From assembly GCA_003214615.1 (NCBI GenBank), contig QCLK01000005.1, positions 62,001 through 126,000 of the forward strand: 64,000 nucleotides of DNA. The letters are read 5' to 3'. The DNA comes from Pelagibacteraceae bacterium AG-414-E02. Lineage in GTDB: Bacteria > Pseudomonadota > Alphaproteobacteria > Pelagibacterales > Pelagibacteraceae. Each line of letters starts with the position of its first letter. Position 1 is the stretch's first letter. Made by a program: the position numbers and the translations under genes. The notes below the pieces were generated by a model, which was not told the origin of the DNA, did no database searches, and saw only the letters and a list, made by a program, of their open reading frames with translations. Below, one piece after another: positions 25,457 to 35,174 of this stretch.

Positions 25457-26236
25457 TTATCGTCTTTGACCAAATAATCTAAGTAGCATGATAAACAAGT
25501 TAATAAAGTCTAAATAAAGTGTAAGGGCGCCCATAACAGCTTTCTTGCCCATAATTTCTCCAGTGTCACTAACTAAATACATATTTTTTATTTTTTGAGT
25601 ATCGTAAGCGGTCAAGCCAACAAAAATTAAAACTCCAAGAATAGATATAACAAAATACATCATTGATGATTTCATAAATATGTTAACTATCGATGCAATA
25701 ATAATTCCAATTAAACCCATCATAAGAAAGGATCCCAATTTTGTTAAGTCCCTCTTAGTTGTATATCCATAAATACTCATTGCACTAAAAGTTCCTGCGG
25801 TAATAAAAAATACACGCGTTATGCTTGCTCCAGTGTAAACTAAAAAAATGGATGACAACGAAGCACCCATTAACGCAGCAAAAATCCAAAAAGTCATTTG
25901 CGCTTTGGCAGCACTCATTTTTCTTATTCCAAAACTCATATAAAAAACTACTCCTAATGGGGCCAACATTACTACCCACATTAATGCGGAATTGTACAAT
26001 GCATTACCTATAGATGTTAGACCGGTTATTGATCCATCAGGTGCCATAACAACTGATAATTTAAAAAGCAACAATGAAATAATACCAGTTAAAAATATAC
26101 CCGAAGCCATGTAATTATAAACTTTAAGCATATATGCCCTTAGTCCTTCATCAACTACATGCGTCTCAGCGGTTCTGGCTCTTGATTGAATATTTTGTTT
26201 ATTAAATTCCATAAAATAGGATAAATATATTGCCAT
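25457..26236 (-). CDS. Bax inhibitor-1 family membrane protein
   Basis: 259 residues with seven predicted transmembrane helices. The alphaproteobacterial N-terminal landmark VDEGLRAYMLKVYNYMASGIFLTG and the C-terminal GALTLYLDFINLFIMLLRLFGQRR are typical of BI-1/YccA-YbhL proteins, which form pH-dependent calcium leak channels and interact with FtsH in E. coli. The start is uncertain: ATG at 26236 (MAIYLSYF) and at 26212 (MEFNKQ) both lack a Shine-Dalgarno, and family members usually begin close to the second. Confidence 0.93.
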   Translation of the reverse strand: MAIYLSYFMEFNKQNIQSRARTAETHVVDEGLRAYMLKVYNYMASGIFLTGIISLLLFKLSVVMAPDGSITGLTSIGNALYNSALMWVVMLAPLGVVFYMSFGIRKMSAAKAQMTFWIFAALMGASLSSIFLVYTGASITRVFFITAGTFSAMSIYGYTTKRDLTKLGSFLMMGLIGIIIASIVNIFMKSSMMYFVISILGVLIFVGLTAYDTQKIKNMYLVSDTGEIMGKKAVMGALTLYLDFINLFIMLLRLFGQRR

Positions 26237-26299
26237 TCGAACTAATTTTCAAGATGTTAGAAGAGTTTAATAAAACTTTAAAATGGTTGAACCAAAAGT

Positions 26300-27355
26300 A
26301 TGAATTTTAAAATATTAGGAAATACAGATTTAAAGGTCAGTACAATTTGTCTTGGTACAATGACTTTTGGTGAACAAAACAGCCAAAAAGACGCTTTTGA
26401 ACAGATGGACTATGCTTTAGATAAAGGTGTTAATTTTTTTGATACAGCTGAAATTTATCCTTCTCCATGTTTTGAAAAAACTTGTGGTTCAACAGAAAAG
26501 ATAATTGGCAATTGGTTTAAAGAAAAAAAAAATCGGGATAAAGTTATATTAGCTTCTAAAATTTCTGGTCCAGGGTTATCGTGGATTCGAGGAGGAGGTC
26601 AACAGTACTCCGAACAAAATATTAAAGATGCAATAGAAAATAGTTTAAAAAGATTGAATACAGATTATATTGATCTTTATCAACTTCATTGGCCAGAGAG
26701 GAAAACTAACTTTTTTGGAAGACTTGGTTATGAACATAAAGAGGAAGAAACTCACCGATTCAAAGGAGGCTGGAATAGTTTTGAAAAAATATTGATTGTA
26801 TTGGAAAAATTTATAAAACAAGGAAAAATTCGCCACATTGGTTTATCAAATGAAACTTCTTGGGGTTTGTCAAAGTTTTTAGAAATTTCAAAATTAAATA
26901 AGCTTCCAAAAGTAATGTCTGTACAAAATCCTTACAACTTATTATGCAGAACCTATGAAATAGGCCTGGCTGAAATTTCAATTAGAGAAAACAGTGGATT
27001 GCTAGCCTACTCTCCACTTGCGGGTGGATTTTTAACAGGAAAATATAGGAATAAAAATTTACCAGATAAATCTAGACAACAATTATTTGCAAACTATTAT
27101 ACTAGATATAGTAAGCCCACTGCATCAATTGTAATAGAAAAATACTACAACATTGCAAAAAAATTTGCTTTGGATTTTGCGCAAATGTCAATAAAATTCT
27201 GTGAAATTCAAAAATTTGTAACTTCAGTTATAATTGGTGCAACACAAATGGACCAGTTGAAAATTGATATAGAAAGTGTAAATGTAAATTTAACAGATGA
27301 AATAAATAAAGAAATAAATGATGTACAATTAATATATCCAAACCCATGTCCATAA
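26300..27355 (+). CDS. aldo/keto reductase (Tas-like)
   Basis: 351 residues, NADPH-dependent oxidoreductase fold. The catalytic tetrad is complete: Asp48, Tyr53, Lys87 and His130 (NFFDTAEIYP, LASKISG, YQLHWPER). The N terminus with LGTMTFGEQNSQKDAFEQMDYA and the long insert after the His resemble the E. coli Tas type. Substrate unknown. The next gene starts inside its last codons (10 nt overlap), suggesting coupled translation with the IalB-like gene. Confidence 0.93.
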   Translation: MNFKILGNTDLKVSTICLGTMTFGEQNSQKDAFEQMDYALDKGVNFFDTAEIYPSPCFEKTCGSTEKIIGNWFKEKKNRDKVILASKISGPGLSWIRGGGQQYSEQNIKDAIENSLKRLNTDYIDLYQLHWPERKTNFFGRLGYEHKEEETHRFKGGWNSFEKILIVLEKFIKQGKIRHIGLSNETSWGLSKFLEISKLNKLPKVMSVQNPYNLLCRTYEIGLAEISIRENSGLLAYSPLAGGFLTGKYRNKNLPDKSRQQLFANYYTRYSKPTASIVIEKYYNIAKKFALDFAQMSIKFCEIQKFVTSVIIGATQMDQLKIDIESVNVNLTDEINKEINDVQLIYPNPCP

Positions 27356-27861
27356 AAATTTATAAAAAAATTATTGTTGTAATTACATTTTGTTTTGTTT
27401 TTAATGTATTAAAAGCTGAAGATAATTTAAAAAGTATTGGTAAATTCAAAGATTGGGAAAGTTTTATTTTATCTCAAGAGGGAAGTAAAATTTGTTTTGC
27501 ACAATCAGTACCTGTTGTAAGAGCACCAAAAAAATTAAAAAGAGAACCTTCAAGATTGTTTGTAAGTTTTAGGCCGGCAGAAAATATTAAAAATGAAATT
27601 AGTGTAACCAATGGTTACGAATTTAAACCAAAAGCTCCTGTTGCCGCAAAATCCGGTAAAAGAAGCTACGATCTGTTTTCTAAAGGTCGGTTTGCATGGA
27701 TCGTTGATAATGAAGACGAAATTAAACTAATTTCTACTATGAAAAAAGCATCAAGACTTATGATTATTGGTAATTCTGAAAAAGGGGAACAAACAACAGA
27801 TCACTATTCAATGATGGGTTTTACAAAGGCTTACAATACAGCAAAAAAAAGCTGTAGCTAA
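27346..27861 (+). CDS. IalB-like periplasmic protein (invasion-associated locus B family)
   Basis: 171 residues with a signal peptide (MSIKIYKKIIVVITFCFVFNVLKA). Mature sequence shows family features: KFKDWESFILSQEGSKICFAQ at the start, SRLFVSFRP, the glycine-poor core, and a DHYSMMGFTKAYNTAKKSC ending; the two cysteines could form a disulfide. In Bartonella IalB is linked to erythrocyte invasion, but the family is common in free-living alphaproteobacteria and its role here is unknown. It is separated from argG by 12 bp. Confidence 0.85.
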   Translation: MSIKIYKKIIVVITFCFVFNVLKAEDNLKSIGKFKDWESFILSQEGSKICFAQSVPVVRAPKKLKREPSRLFVSFRPAENIKNEISVTNGYEFKPKAPVAAKSGKRSYDLFSKGRFAWIVDNEDEIKLISTMKKASRLMIIGNSEKGEQTTDHYSMMGFTKAYNTAKKSCS

Positions 27862-27873
27862 AAAAAATAATTA

Positions 27874-29055
27874 ATGAAAAAAAAAAGAAAGATAGTCCTA
27901 GCCTATTCTGGCGGATTGGATACATCTGTAATACTTAAGTGGCTACAAGAAAACTATAATGCAGAAGTAATAGCATTCACTGCTGATGTTGGACAAAAAT
28001 TAAACAAAAAAAAAATAATTAAAAATGCAAAAACACTTGGCGTAAAAAAAATAATTATTGAAGATTTAAAAAATTTATTTGTTAAAGAATATATTTACCC
28101 AATGATTAGGGGGCATGCGCTTTATGAAGGTGTTTATTTATTAGGAACTTCTATAGCAAGGCCTTTAATTGCAAAAAGACAAATAGCTGCAGCAAAAAAA
28201 AATAGGGCATATGCTGTATCACATGGTTCGACAGGAAAAGGTAATGACCAAGTTAGATTTGAACTTGGATATCATTATTTTGGTTCTAAAATTAAAGTAA
28301 TTGCCCCATGGAGAATTTGGAAATTAAATTCAAGAACAGATTTAATTAGATATGCTAAAAAAAATAAAATTCCTATACCTAAAGACAAAAAAGGAGCGCC
28401 TCCCTTTTCTGTGGATGAAAATTTATTTCATACATCAACTGAAGGAAAAATTTTAGAAAATCCTAAAAATACAGCTCCAGAATTTATTTTTCAAAGAACA
28501 GTTTCACCTGAAAAAGCACCTAATAAGGCTTCTTACGTAGTTATAAAATTTAAAAATGGAGATCCTATAACAGTTAATAATAAAAAATTATCACCAGGAA
28601 ATTTATTACAAAAATTGAATTTCGTTGCAGGTAAAAATGGTATTGGCAGAGTTGATTTAGTAGAAAATAGATTCATAGGAATAAAATCAAGAGGTGTATA
28701 TGAAACCCCTGGGGGAACATTGTTAATGGTCGCCCATAGAGCAATTGAATCAGTTACTTTGGACAAAGAGACTATGCATAAAAAAGATAAAATTATGCCT
28801 AAATACGCAGAACTTATTTACAATGGTTATTGGTATTCGAAAGCAAGATTTAAACTTCAAAAAATTGTTGATCTAAAAAGAAATAAAGTAAATGGGTCTG
28901 TTAAACTTAAATTGTACAAAGGTAATATTATAATTATTTCAAGAAAAACTAAAAGCAACGCATATTCAATGAAAAAAGTATCCTTTGAAGAAAATAAAAC
29001 ATTTAATAAATCAAATGTCGAAAGATTTATTAATTTTCATAAAAAAAAACTATAG
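27874..29055 (+). CDS. argG: argininosuccinate synthase
   Basis: Joins citrulline and aspartate using ATP, the penultimate arginine step. 393 residues. The ATP pyrophosphatase P-loop LAYSGGLDTSVILKWL is at about 8-23; HGSTGKGNDQVRFEL and the substrate motif TSTEGKILE are clear. Complete and unbroken. argH is not in the window. The convergent small membrane gene starts its 3' end 3 bp away. Confidence 0.98.
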   Translation: MKKKRKIVLAYSGGLDTSVILKWLQENYNAEVIAFTADVGQKLNKKKIIKNAKTLGVKKIIIEDLKNLFVKEYIYPMIRGHALYEGVYLLGTSIARPLIAKRQIAAAKKNRAYAVSHGSTGKGNDQVRFELGYHYFGSKIKVIAPWRIWKLNSRTDLIRYAKKNKIPIPKDKKGAPPFSVDENLFHTSTEGKILENPKNTAPEFIFQRTVSPEKAPNKASYVVIKFKNGDPITVNNKKLSPGNLLQKLNFVAGKNGIGRVDLVENRFIGIKSRGVYETPGGTLLMVAHRAIESVTLDKETMHKKDKIMPKYAELIYNGYWYSKARFKLQKIVDLKRNKVNGSVKLKLYKGNIIIISRKTKSNAYSMKKVSFEENKTFNKSNVERFINFHKKKL

Positions 29056-29058
29056 ACT

Positions 29059-29481
29059 TTATAATTTATGAAAATGATTTTTAACTTCATTCTTAAAAAG
29101 AAAATATAAACAAGATATTTGTAAAAACGTATTTAAAATCAATATAAATCTAACGCCTAAGCTTGTTAAACCTATTTCTGGTATTGGCTCATAGGGAACT
29201 GATAAGCTAATTCCTATAGCACCAATTAAATCTATAAGTCCTAAAATATTCCAGGAAAGTAATATCCCCCATAAAAAAGAGGAAGGTTTTTTTAATATAC
29301 CATAAACTAAAAAAAAAGCTGTTGTTCCTATAATAAAGTCACCAATTAATGGCAAAACCCATTCTGAAGGTGCTGCTCTTTCATTACCAGTTATTGTCCA
29401 AAATAAAAATAAGGTAGAACCAACTGCTCTAAATGTCATCCATCCGGTAACAAACACAATCCACTTAATTGAACTATACAT
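29059..29481 (-). CDS. predicted four-helix membrane protein
   Basis: 140 residues with four hydrophobic segments (about 8-28, 44-64, 70-92, 105-128) and a basic C terminus (KNEVKNHFHKL). It contains no motif I can assign to a family. It lies 5 bp downstream of the DUF2798-like gene on the same strand and is the terminal gene of the hemC-hemD-mscS-yggT-folD string. Function unknown. Confidence 0.7.
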   Translation of the reverse strand: MYSSIKWIVFVTGWMTFRAVGSTLFLFWTITGNERAAPSEWVLPLIGDFIIGTTAFFLVYGILKKPSSFLWGILLSWNILGLIDLIGAIGISLSVPYEPIPEIGLTSLGVRFILILNTFLQISCLYFLFKNEVKNHFHKL

Positions 29482-29486
29482 AAATT

Positions 29487-29708
29487 CTATTTAGTTATTT
29501 TATCTACAAATTTTTTTGCAAAAGGTCCAACAAATAAAGCCGTTCCAATAGCAATTGGCAAACTGACAGTCCAAGCTTTTAAAAACCTTTGCATGTATTC
29601 GTCATCCATTCCTGTATTAACAAAGGTAATGATTAAAGTCATGAGAAGACTCATTAAAAATCCCATAATTAAAACAAATAAGAATTGTGAATATTTTTTT
29701 GAAAACAT
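29487..29708 (-). CDS. DUF2798-like small membrane protein
   Basis: 73 residues. The pattern of FVLIMGFLMSLLMTLIITFVNTG, then FLKAWTVSLPIAIGTALFVGPFAKKFVDKI is that of DUF2798, a two-helix membrane family. I use ATG 29708 rather than the TTG at 29717 in the ORF track: TTG would read in from the folD stop and lacks a better ribosome site. The gap to folD is then 5 nt. Function unknown. Confidence 0.8.
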   Translation of the reverse strand: MFSKKYSQFLFVLIMGFLMSLLMTLIITFVNTGMDDEYMQRFLKAWTVSLPIAIGTALFVGPFAKKFVDKITK

Positions 29709-29713
29709 TATGG

Positions 29714-30559
29714 TCAATTAGAATGAGCTTTTTTAAAACACTCAACAGTATTGTTGAGTAAACAAGCTATAGTCATTGGACCTACACCACCTGGTACTGG
29801 TGTAATTGCTTTAGCAACTTTAGAAACTTCGTTAAAATCAACGTCACCCACTATGCCTGAATCAGTTTTATTAATTCCAACATCAATAACTATTGCGCCT
29901 TTTTTTACCCAGTCTCCTTTCACTAATTTGGGCATGCCTACTGCTGCAATAATTATATCTGCTCTAAGACATTCTTTTTTTAAATCCTTCGTCTTTGAGT
30001 GGGTAATGGTGACCGTACAATTTTCTTTTAAAAGTAATTGAGTCATTGGCTTTCCATTTAAATTTGATCTTCCAATCATGACAGCGTGTTTGCCACTCAA
30101 GTTTTTTTCCACTTTTTTAAGTAACAAATAACAACCTAGTGGAGTGCAAGGAATACTACTCTCATATCCTGATGATAAATTCCCTACATTTACAGGATGA
30201 AATCCATCCACATCTTTACCAGGTAGTATAGATTCTATAACTTTTCTTTTATCTATATGTTTAGGCAAAGGCAATTGTACCAAAATCCCTGAAACTTTTT
30301 TATCATTATTTAGCTCTATAATTTTATTTAGGACAACCTTTTCTTCCACATTTTCTGGGTACCTAATAACTTCTGAATTCATTCCAACTTCTTTTGCAAA
30401 TTTTTCTTTATTTTTAACATAAATTTTACTAGGCGGGTCTTCGCCAACTAAAATTACGGTTAGTCCCGGGACGGCATTGTAAGTAGATTTAAGCTCTACT
30501 ATCTTTTTTTTCAATTCTTCTCTCAGCTCTGCGGCTGTTTTTTTTCCATCAATAATCAT
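29714..30559 (-). CDS. folD: bifunctional methylenetetrahydrofolate dehydrogenase/cyclohydrolase
   Basis: Interconverts methylene- and formyl-tetrahydrofolate with NADP; 281 residues, standard. Catalytic Lys lies in PPSKIYVKNKEKFAKEVG (the YxxxK motif), GILVQLPLPKHID and the NADP-binding VIGRSNLNGKPMTQLLL follow, and GGVGPMTIACLLNNT ends the domain. Two nt separate it from the yggT gene. One-carbon units are also used by purH elsewhere in the window. Confidence 0.98.
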   Translation of the reverse strand: MIIDGKKTAAELREELKKKIVELKSTYNAVPGLTVILVGEDPPSKIYVKNKEKFAKEVGMNSEVIRYPENVEEKVVLNKIIELNNDKKVSGILVQLPLPKHIDKRKVIESILPGKDVDGFHPVNVGNLSSGYESSIPCTPLGCYLLLKKVEKNLSGKHAVMIGRSNLNGKPMTQLLLKENCTVTITHSKTKDLKKECLRADIIIAAVGMPKLVKGDWVKKGAIVIDVGINKTDSGIVGDVDFNEVSKVAKAITPVPGGVGPMTIACLLNNTVECFKKAHSN

Positions 30560-30561
30560 TT

Positions 30562-30852
30562 TTAAAATAAACCTGGCGCAAAAATTTCAAAAATTATATT
30601 TCTAAGAAACATCAAAATTAAAATTAATACAACGGGCGATATATCTATTGAACCAAAAGTTGGAATAAAACGTCTTATTTTATTTAAAGCAGGATCCGTC
30701 ATTTTATAAGTTGCATCAAGTATAGAAAAAACAAATCGATTTTGCGTATTTAGAATATTAAATGCAACTAACCAACTTAAGACAGCATTTATAATTATAA
30801 TCCATAAATAAATCGTAATGAGGCTATCCAGCAAAATGAATATTGATTTCAT
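30562..30852 (-). CDS. YggT family membrane protein
   Basis: 96 residues with two or three hydrophobic stretches. Family marks are SIFILLDSLITIYLWIIIINAVLSWL, then TDPALNKIRRFIPTFGSIDISPVVLILILMFLRNII. YggT proteins are conserved, possibly linked to envelope or division; function unclear. The ATG overlaps the MscS stop (ATGA), indicating coupling. Confidence 0.93.
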   Translation of the reverse strand: MKSIFILLDSLITIYLWIIIINAVLSWLVAFNILNTQNRFVFSILDATYKMTDPALNKIRRFIPTFGSIDISPVVLILILMFLRNIIFEIFAPGLF

Positions 30853-31934
30853 TTTTTCTCCACATAAATAGACTGGCTAGGGAACGCAAAAGAAGCATTA
30901 TTTTTTTCTACAATTTGTTTAATTTCTATTGCTAACCTTTCTTTAACTGCAAGCCATTCGTCCCAATCATCTGTAACTGTAAAGCATCTAATGTACATAT
31001 CTATTGAGCTATCCGAAAATTTATCAACTCTAACAGCATGACCTAAACTAGTTTTATAATCTTTATGAGTGGTAACATATTTTTCTATTTCGTCTCTAAT
31101 TTTTTTAAGTTGTTCTACAGTTGTGTTGTATTGCAAAGTAATAACCCAACTAATTATCCAATTAGTTGTTTCACTAATATTAATTACAGCATTTTCTGCA
31201 AATTGAAAATTTGGGATAATTGCTATTGATTTATCAAATTTTCTGACAACGGTTGATCTAAACCCTATCCTTTCAACAATTCCTTCTATAATGTCTTCTA
31301 CAATAATCCAATCGCCAACTTTAAATCTTTTTTCTACTAATACTAAAATCCCTGATATTAAATTTTTAAATAAATCTTGAGCTCCTAATGCTACAGCAAC
31401 ACCAAACAAACCTAGTCCAGCAATTATTGGTCCTATTTTTATTCCCCAAAGTTCTAAAACTGCTGCGGCGCCTAAAATAATAATAAGTATTTTAAAAGCT
31501 TTAACTATCCAACCAATAAGTTCTTTTGTTAAAAGTTTTTCTAATCCGCCCAAAAGATAACTAACGGGTTGAATAAATTGGTGTATTAACCAAAAAATTA
31601 AAATTGTTATAAGTGATTTATTTAAATTATCTATAAATGACTGTGATTCAGGACTAAATTCTAAATAATAACTTGCGATAAAAAAACCTATAACGATCGG
31701 AAAAAATCTTGCTGGACCTTCCATTGCTTGAACAAAAGTATCATCAAATTTGTTCGTAGTTTTTTTTGCTATTTTTTTCAAACGATTAATAATAATTTTA
31801 CTAATAAAACCTCTAAATAATAAAAAAATTAAAAAAATCCCTAAACCAATTAGTATTTGAAAAATATCTACACCAAGAATACCTTTTTCCCATACCTCAA
31901 AGAATAAAGCCGAAAAATTTTTAAATATATCCAT
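30849..31934 (-). CDS. MscS-family mechanosensitive channel
   Basis: 361 residues. Three or more N-terminal helices precede the pore-lining segment (GAQDLFKNLISGI in ALGAQDLFKNL) and the beta domain VLVEKRFKVGDWIIVEDIIEGIVERIGFRSTVVRKFD, both diagnostic. The final part gives a mixed alpha/beta C-terminal region. It releases solutes after osmotic down-shock. Its ATG lies 3 bp after the hemD stop, giving a string with hemC-hemD-mscS-yggT-folD. Confidence 0.95.
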   Translation of the reverse strand: MDIFKNFSALFFEVWEKGILGVDIFQILIGLGIFLIFLLFRGFISKIIINRLKKIAKKTTNKFDDTFVQAMEGPARFFPIVIGFFIASYYLEFSPESQSFIDNLNKSLITILIFWLIHQFIQPVSYLLGGLEKLLTKELIGWIVKAFKILIIILGAAAVLELWGIKIGPIIAGLGLFGVAVALGAQDLFKNLISGILVLVEKRFKVGDWIIVEDIIEGIVERIGFRSTVVRKFDKSIAIIPNFQFAENAVINISETTNWIISWVITLQYNTTVEQLKKIRDEIEKYVTTHKDYKTSLGHAVRVDKFSDSSIDMYIRCFTVTDDWDEWLAVKERLAIEIKQIVEKNNASFAFPSQSIYVEKK

Positions 31935-31937
31935 TTT

Positions 31938-32639
31938 TTACCTAATTTTTTTTAACAAATATTCTTCTTCTCCAGGATTAAAAACAAATACTTTTTTCCA
32001 TTTAATCTGTTTTAATACTGATAATACCTTCTCGCTTATACACATTAGATTAGATTGAGTCACTACGTTTAAAAGTGAATATTTATTTATTAGATTAAAT
32101 AAATTTTTAGCGCTCTTTGAAGAATAAATAAAAATAACATCTGGCGGTTTTTTTTCAAAAAAACTTAATGTTTTTTTATCAATTTCCTCAACTGGAATAG
32201 ACGTATAATTTGAAATTCTATCAACTATGTACCCTGCATTAACTAAATCTTTATCTAGATCTTTAGAAATAAACTCACTACTTAAATAAAGTAATCTTCC
32301 AGATTTATTATCTAAATTTCTAATAATTAATTCAACTAAGGAATCAACTGTTCCTTCGGAAGTGTGTGTATTAATGAAACCCACTTGCTTTGCTGAAGAT
32401 TCTGTTGCCTTACCAACGCAAAAACATTTAATTTTTGAATTAAATTTTTCTATATTCATAAATCTTATTGCATTTGAACTTGTAAAAATTATGGCTTGAT
32501 AATTTAACAAATTTATTTTCTTCGTTGCTAATTTTTCAATTTTAATTACTGGCAAATGAGTCACTACATGACCTGATTTTATTAAATTTTCAATAAGATA
32601 TAGTGAATCTTCTTTGGGTCTTGTAATAACAATATGCAC
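31938..32639 (-). CDS. hemD: uroporphyrinogen-III synthase
   Basis: 233 residues, closes the linear tetrapyrrole with inversion of ring D in heme synthesis. The divergent family is recognised by the N-terminal VITRPKEDSLYLIENLIKSGH, IIFTSSNAIRFM and VFIYSSKSAKNLFNL. It lies 3 bp after hemC. Family sequence conservation is weak, so position next to hemC carries much of the weight. Confidence 0.9.
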   Translation of the reverse strand: MHIVITRPKEDSLYLIENLIKSGHVVTHLPVIKIEKLATKKINLLNYQAIIFTSSNAIRFMNIEKFNSKIKCFCVGKATESSAKQVGFINTHTSEGTVDSLVELIIRNLDNKSGRLLYLSSEFISKDLDKDLVNAGYIVDRISNYTSIPVEEIDKKTLSFFEKKPPDVIFIYSSKSAKNLFNLINKYSLLNVVTQSNLMCISEKVLSVLKQIKWKKVFVFNPGEEEYLLKKIR

Positions 32640-32642
32640 TTT

Positions 32643-33578
32643 TTAGTTTCCTTGTGTTGTAAAATTTGGGCCAGCTTTTTTTAATAGCTCTTTACCAACT
32701 TTATAACCTATTTCTTTAGCTTTGCTAAAGTGTCCCGAACTTTGAAATTCAAATTTTTTTTTTCCATCATTTGAAAAAAGCTCACTTTTTAAAGATATTT
32801 CATTATTTGATAATTTAGCTAAACCTCCAATAGCGGTATCACAGTCTCCACCTATTGCTTCGAGTAAAGCACGTTCAGCCTGAATACAATAATATGTTTC
32901 TTTATGATTAATAGTTTTTAAAATATCTAAAGTTTTTTGATCATCTTTTTTACACTGCAATGCAATTGCTCCCTGACCTATGGCAGGCAGCATCTGCTCA
33001 AAAGTAAAAATTTCTTTAACTTGATTTATTAAATTGAGCATTTGAATCCCTGCTAAAGATAAAACTATGGCATCATACTCTTTATTTTTTAATTTTGTGA
33101 TCCTTGTATCAATATTTCCTCTCATCATCACAACTTCAAGATCGTTTCTTAATAAATTTAATTGTGCATGTCTTCTAAATGAACTAGTCCCAATTTTTGA
33201 TTTAGATTTAAGTTCTTTAAAAGATTTGCTTGAATAACTTAAAAATGCATCTCTTGGATCATTTCTTTTTACTACAGCATTAACACATAATCCATTCGTC
33301 ATTTGTGTTGGTAAATCTTTTAAAGAATGAACAGCCAAATCTATTTTTGAATCTAATAACTCTTCTTCTATTTGTTTACAAAATACTCCTTTGCCCCCAA
33401 TATCTGATATTCTTTTATTTTGAAATATATCTCCTGAAGTTTTAATTATTTTTATCTCAATCAAATTATCATCAAATTGTGAGTTGGATTTTATCAATAA
33501 ATTCTTAACATGGTTTGAATAAGCCAAAGAGAGCCTACTTCCACGTGATCCGATTATAAATTTTTTCTTATCTGTCAT
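32643..33578 (-). CDS. hemC: porphobilinogen deaminase (hydroxymethylbilane synthase)
   Basis: Assembles four porphobilinogens into hydroxymethylbilane; 311 residues. The catalytic Asp lies in LAVHSLKDLPT, the arginine-rich substrate loop in TSSFRRHAQL, and the dipyrromethane cofactor attaches to Cys246 in GGDCDTAIGG. Divergent from tsaD across a 59 bp AT-rich gap that probably carries both promoters. Confidence 0.97.
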   Translation of the reverse strand: MTDKKKFIIGSRGSRLSLAYSNHVKNLLIKSNSQFDDNLIEIKIIKTSGDIFQNKRISDIGGKGVFCKQIEEELLDSKIDLAVHSLKDLPTQMTNGLCVNAVVKRNDPRDAFLSYSSKSFKELKSKSKIGTSSFRRHAQLNLLRNDLEVVMMRGNIDTRITKLKNKEYDAIVLSLAGIQMLNLINQVKEIFTFEQMLPAIGQGAIALQCKKDDQKTLDILKTINHKETYYCIQAERALLEAIGGDCDTAIGGLAKLSNNEISLKSELFSNDGKKKFEFQSSGHFSKAKEIGYKVGKELLKKAGPNFTTQGN

Positions 33579-33637
33579 TATTAATAATAATTACTTATGT
33601 TATATTATTATTTTATATTTATAGACAGGTAATCAAC

Positions 33638-34711
33638 ATGAAAGAAAAGCTTACTTTTTTGGGAATAGAAACAAGTTGCGACGAAACTGCAGCAGCCGTT
33701 GTTAGGGAAAAAGCTGATGGAACCGGGGAAATTTTATCAAATATTGTTTCTAGTCAAATTGAAGAACACAAAGAATTTGGAGGTGTAGTGCCTGAAATCG
33801 CAGCAAGAGCCCATGTTGAAAAAATAGAATTTATAATTAACAAAGCTCTAAAAGAAAGTGGTTTAAGTTTTAATAATATAGATGGAATTTCTGCGACAGC
33901 TGGTCCAGGATTGATAGTTTGTTTAACAGTCGGATTAAATGCTGGGAAAGCTATTGCAGGATCATTACAAAAACCTTTTGTAGCTGTAAATCATTTAGAA
34001 GGTCATGCATTAAGTCCAAAGATTAACAAAAAAATTAAATTCCCATATTTACTATTACTAATATCAGGGGGTCATACTCAATTTTTAGAAGTAAATGGAG
34101 TTAATAGTTATAAAAGACTTGGAACCACAATTGATGATGCATTAGGTGAAGCATTTGATAAAACTGCGAAACTTTTAGGAATAGAATTTCCAGGTGGTGC
34201 AAAAATTGAAGAGTGGGCAAAAAAAGGTGATGAAAATTATTTTAAATTACCAAAACCTATTTTAAACACGGGCGGCTGTAACTTATCTTTTTCTGGACTT
34301 AAAACTGCTGTACTAAAAATTTCTAAAAAACTAAAAAATCAAAGTGAAAAATATCACTTAGCATCATCTTTTCAAAAAACTATTAATGAAATACTTTATA
34401 ATAAAACTAAAGTAGCAATGGATGAGTATTTAAAAAATAAAAAAAATAAACAAAAATACTTTGTAATTGCAGGTGGAGTAGCTTCAAATTTATCAATTAG
34501 GGAAAATTTAAATAATTTGGCTAAAGAAAAAAAATTTACATCTATTTTTCCTCCTGTAAACCTGTGTAGTGACAATGCAGCTATGATTGCTTGGGCAGGC
34601 ATAGAACGTTTTAAGATGAATTTAACAAATAACTTAGAGTTTCCTTCAAAAGCAAGGTGGCCGTTAGATAGTTCAGCACCTTTTTTAAAAGGTCCAGGAT
34701 TGAAATTTTAA
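33638..34711 (+). CDS. tsaD: tRNA N6-adenosine threonylcarbamoyltransferase
   Basis: Makes the t6A modification at position 37 of ANN-decoding tRNAs, with TsaB/E and TsaC. 357 residues. The ASKHA fold begins with FLGIETSCDETAAAVV; metal-binding histidines are in NHLEGHALSP; ISGGHTQFLE and CSDNAAMIAWAG complete the active site. Complete and normally sized. It shares a distant fold with the carbamoyltransferase at the right end of the window. Confidence 0.98.
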   Translation: MKEKLTFLGIETSCDETAAAVVREKADGTGEILSNIVSSQIEEHKEFGGVVPEIAARAHVEKIEFIINKALKESGLSFNNIDGISATAGPGLIVCLTVGLNAGKAIAGSLQKPFVAVNHLEGHALSPKINKKIKFPYLLLLISGGHTQFLEVNGVNSYKRLGTTIDDALGEAFDKTAKLLGIEFPGGAKIEEWAKKGDENYFKLPKPILNTGGCNLSFSGLKTAVLKISKKLKNQSEKYHLASSFQKTINEILYNKTKVAMDEYLKNKKNKQKYFVIAGGVASNLSIRENLNNLAKEKKFTSIFPPVNLCSDNAAMIAWAGIERFKMNLTNNLEFPSKARWPLDSSAPFLKGPGLKF

Positions 34712-34737
34712 TGAAAAAAAAATACCACCTATAAAAT

Positions 34738-35157
34738 ATGTCAAAGTCCTTTTGGCTACTTAAAACTGAACCTGAGGAATGGTCGTGGGAGCAGCAGGTG
34801 AATTGTTCTGATAAAGGAGCTGAATGGAATGGAGTTAGAAATTTTCAGGCAGCAAAAAACCTAAGAAATATGAAAATAGGAGATAAATGTTTTTTTTACC
34901 ATACGGGCAAAGCAAAAAGAATTGTAGGAATAGTTGAGATCAAAAAAGAAGCATTTTTAGATAAATCAGATAAAACTAAGAAATTTGTATCTATTGTGGT
35001 TAAAGCAGCATATCCCCTTAAAAAAGAAGTAAGCTTACAAGAAATCAAAAAAAATAAGGATTTTAGAGATTTTGCTCTAGTAAAACAGAGTCGTTTGTCA
35101 GTTATGAAGGTTGATTTAAAATACTGGAAAAAAATATGTAAGATGGGTAAGGTTTAG
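34738..35157 (+). CDS. EVE (PUA-like) domain protein
   Basis: 139 residues. EVE-domain features are the N-terminal [17 protein letters not shown] and [30 protein letters not shown], typical of the PUA-like fold that binds modified bases; the central part has [11 protein letters not shown]. The specific ligand is not known. It begins 26 bp after tsaD, an interesting association with a tRNA modification enzyme, and ends 17 bp before acs. Confidence 0.95.
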   Translation: MSKSFWLLKTEPEEWSWEQQVNCSDKGAEWNGVRNFQAAKNLRNMKIGDKCFFYHTGKAKRIVGIVEIKKEAFLDKSDKTKKFVSIVVKAAYPLKKEVSLQEIKKNKDFRDFALVKQSRLSVMKVDLKYWKKICKMGKV

Positions 35158-35174
35158 TTTTCGGGGATAATTTT

